Assembly: GCA_050732695.1 (NCBI GenBank)
Contig: JBOHRL010000100.1
Location: forward strand, 62,001 to 126,000
Source of the DNA: JBFFZF01 sp050732695
GTDB lineage: Bacteria > Gemmatimonadota > Gemmatimonadetes > Longimicrobiales > RSA9
Length of the DNA stretch: 64,000 bases
Direction of reading: 5' to 3'
Shown here: positions 63,744-64,000 of the stretch, one piece after another
Numbering within the stretch: position 1 is the stretch's first letter
How the letters are laid out: the number at the start of each line of letters is the position of its first letter
Made by a program: the position numbers and the translations under genes
Notes under the pieces: model-generated
The model's database searches: none
Told to the model about the DNA's origin: nothing
What the model saw: the letters and a program-made list of their open reading frames with translations, nothing else

Positions 63744-64000
63744 ATGAACGTCGTCGCATTCGTCCTTGCGATTCAGACCGCGCAGGCCGCATCTGGCGCT
63801 GTCTACGAGGGGAGAGGCGCGCCGGACGTGAACATTCCACGCATCGAGGCCGCAGCGATCGTCGATGGAGTGCTCGATGAATCCATGTGGACGCAGGCGG
63901 CCCGCCTCGTCGGATTCCATCAGTACGAGCCCGTGGACGGGCGGCCTGCCGACGATGGCACGGAAGTACGGGTATGGTATGCACCGGATGCGATCTGGTT
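63744..64000 (+). CDS. CBM9-like outer-membrane protein, 5' part (cut by window edge)
   Basis: The open end of a gene starting ATG 63744 with GGAGG about 10 bases upstream. The 85 visible residues begin with a short signal-like segment (VVAFVLAIQTAQAASG). The CBM9-like/DUF5916 N-terminal pattern follows: PRIEAAAIVDGVLDESMWTQAA, then FHQYEPVDGRPADDGTEVRVWY. Full-length relatives have a carbohydrate-binding-like domain followed by an outer-membrane barrel, typically 700-900 residues. It is divergent from the S8 peptidase; the 202-bp gap carries their promoters. Confidence 0.85.
   Translation, partial: MNVVAFVLAIQTAQAASGAVYEGRGAPDVNIPRIEAAAIVDGVLDESMWTQAARLVGFHQYEPVDGRPADDGTEVRVWYAPDAIW

Noticed and set aside
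63653..63880. 75-residue plus-strand frame at the right edge
   Set aside because: It overlaps the start of the CBM9-like gene in another frame; the latter has a ribosome-binding site, signal-like segment and family pattern.

Overview
The window is GC-rich, densely coded bacterial DNA. No rRNA, tRNA or taxonomic marker is present. The mix of a gspG-F-H-I-J-K-L-M-C-D-E secretion operon, a DUF1552/DUF1592 pair, large S8, S9 and S1 peptidases, an SSS symporter with a micro-subunit, and a CBM9-like outer-membrane protein suggests an environmental Gram-negative such as Gemmatimonadota. That assignment is inference from gene content only.

Region 1 (1-18617) is a nonribosomal peptide synthetase (NRPS) cluster and is the most unusual part. 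A discrete adenylation protein (3' end only) and a discrete carrier protein come first. Four NRPS or tailoring proteins follow, linked by 4-nt start/stop overlaps, and then a C-PCP-TE protein overlapping by 8 nt. In the first NRPS the adenylation (A) domain reads as asparagine-type and is interrupted between motifs A8 and A9 by a zinc-ribbon PP-loop domain resembling N-acetyl-sugar amidotransferases. In the second module the A domain is interrupted at the same place, but here the break is genetic. The A core, a guanidinoacetate-methyltransferase-like enzyme and the remaining A subdomain-PCP-E are three separate genes joined by two ATGA overlaps. The C-PCP-TE protein has no A domain, and its thioesterase has a cysteine at the nucleophile position. 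A decayed TonB-dependent receptor, an ABC exporter, an Sfp-type phosphopantetheinyl transferase and a glycosyltransferase follow.

Region 2 (18737-33523) holds a truncated-looking multi-pass membrane protein and a complete, tightly coupled type II secretion operon on the minus strand ending in an M23 peptidase. A divergent lipoprotein S1 protease is coupled to a BsuPI-type inhibitor-like lipoprotein.

Region 3 (33638-46543) contains a branched-chain aminotransferase and a ClpC-N-domain/GntR fusion regulator with two tandem inverted-repeat operators. It also has a Big2/LVIVD-propeller secreted protein, a lipoprotein with acidic calcium-binding-like repeats, a PHP-domain protein, a 31-bp tandem repeat, a Tat-exported PhoD phosphatase, a variant membrane dipeptidase, and a micro-protein plus sodium/solute symporter pair.

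Region 4 (46578-64000) is mainly minus-strand. It has an ankyrin-repeat protein, a DUF1552/DUF1592 pair, a DUF72 fusion protein, an S9 peptidase, a RES/Xre toxin-antitoxin pair and an S8 peptidase. Plus-strand genes are a DUF411 protein, a methyltransferase, and at the edge the start of a CBM9-like protein.
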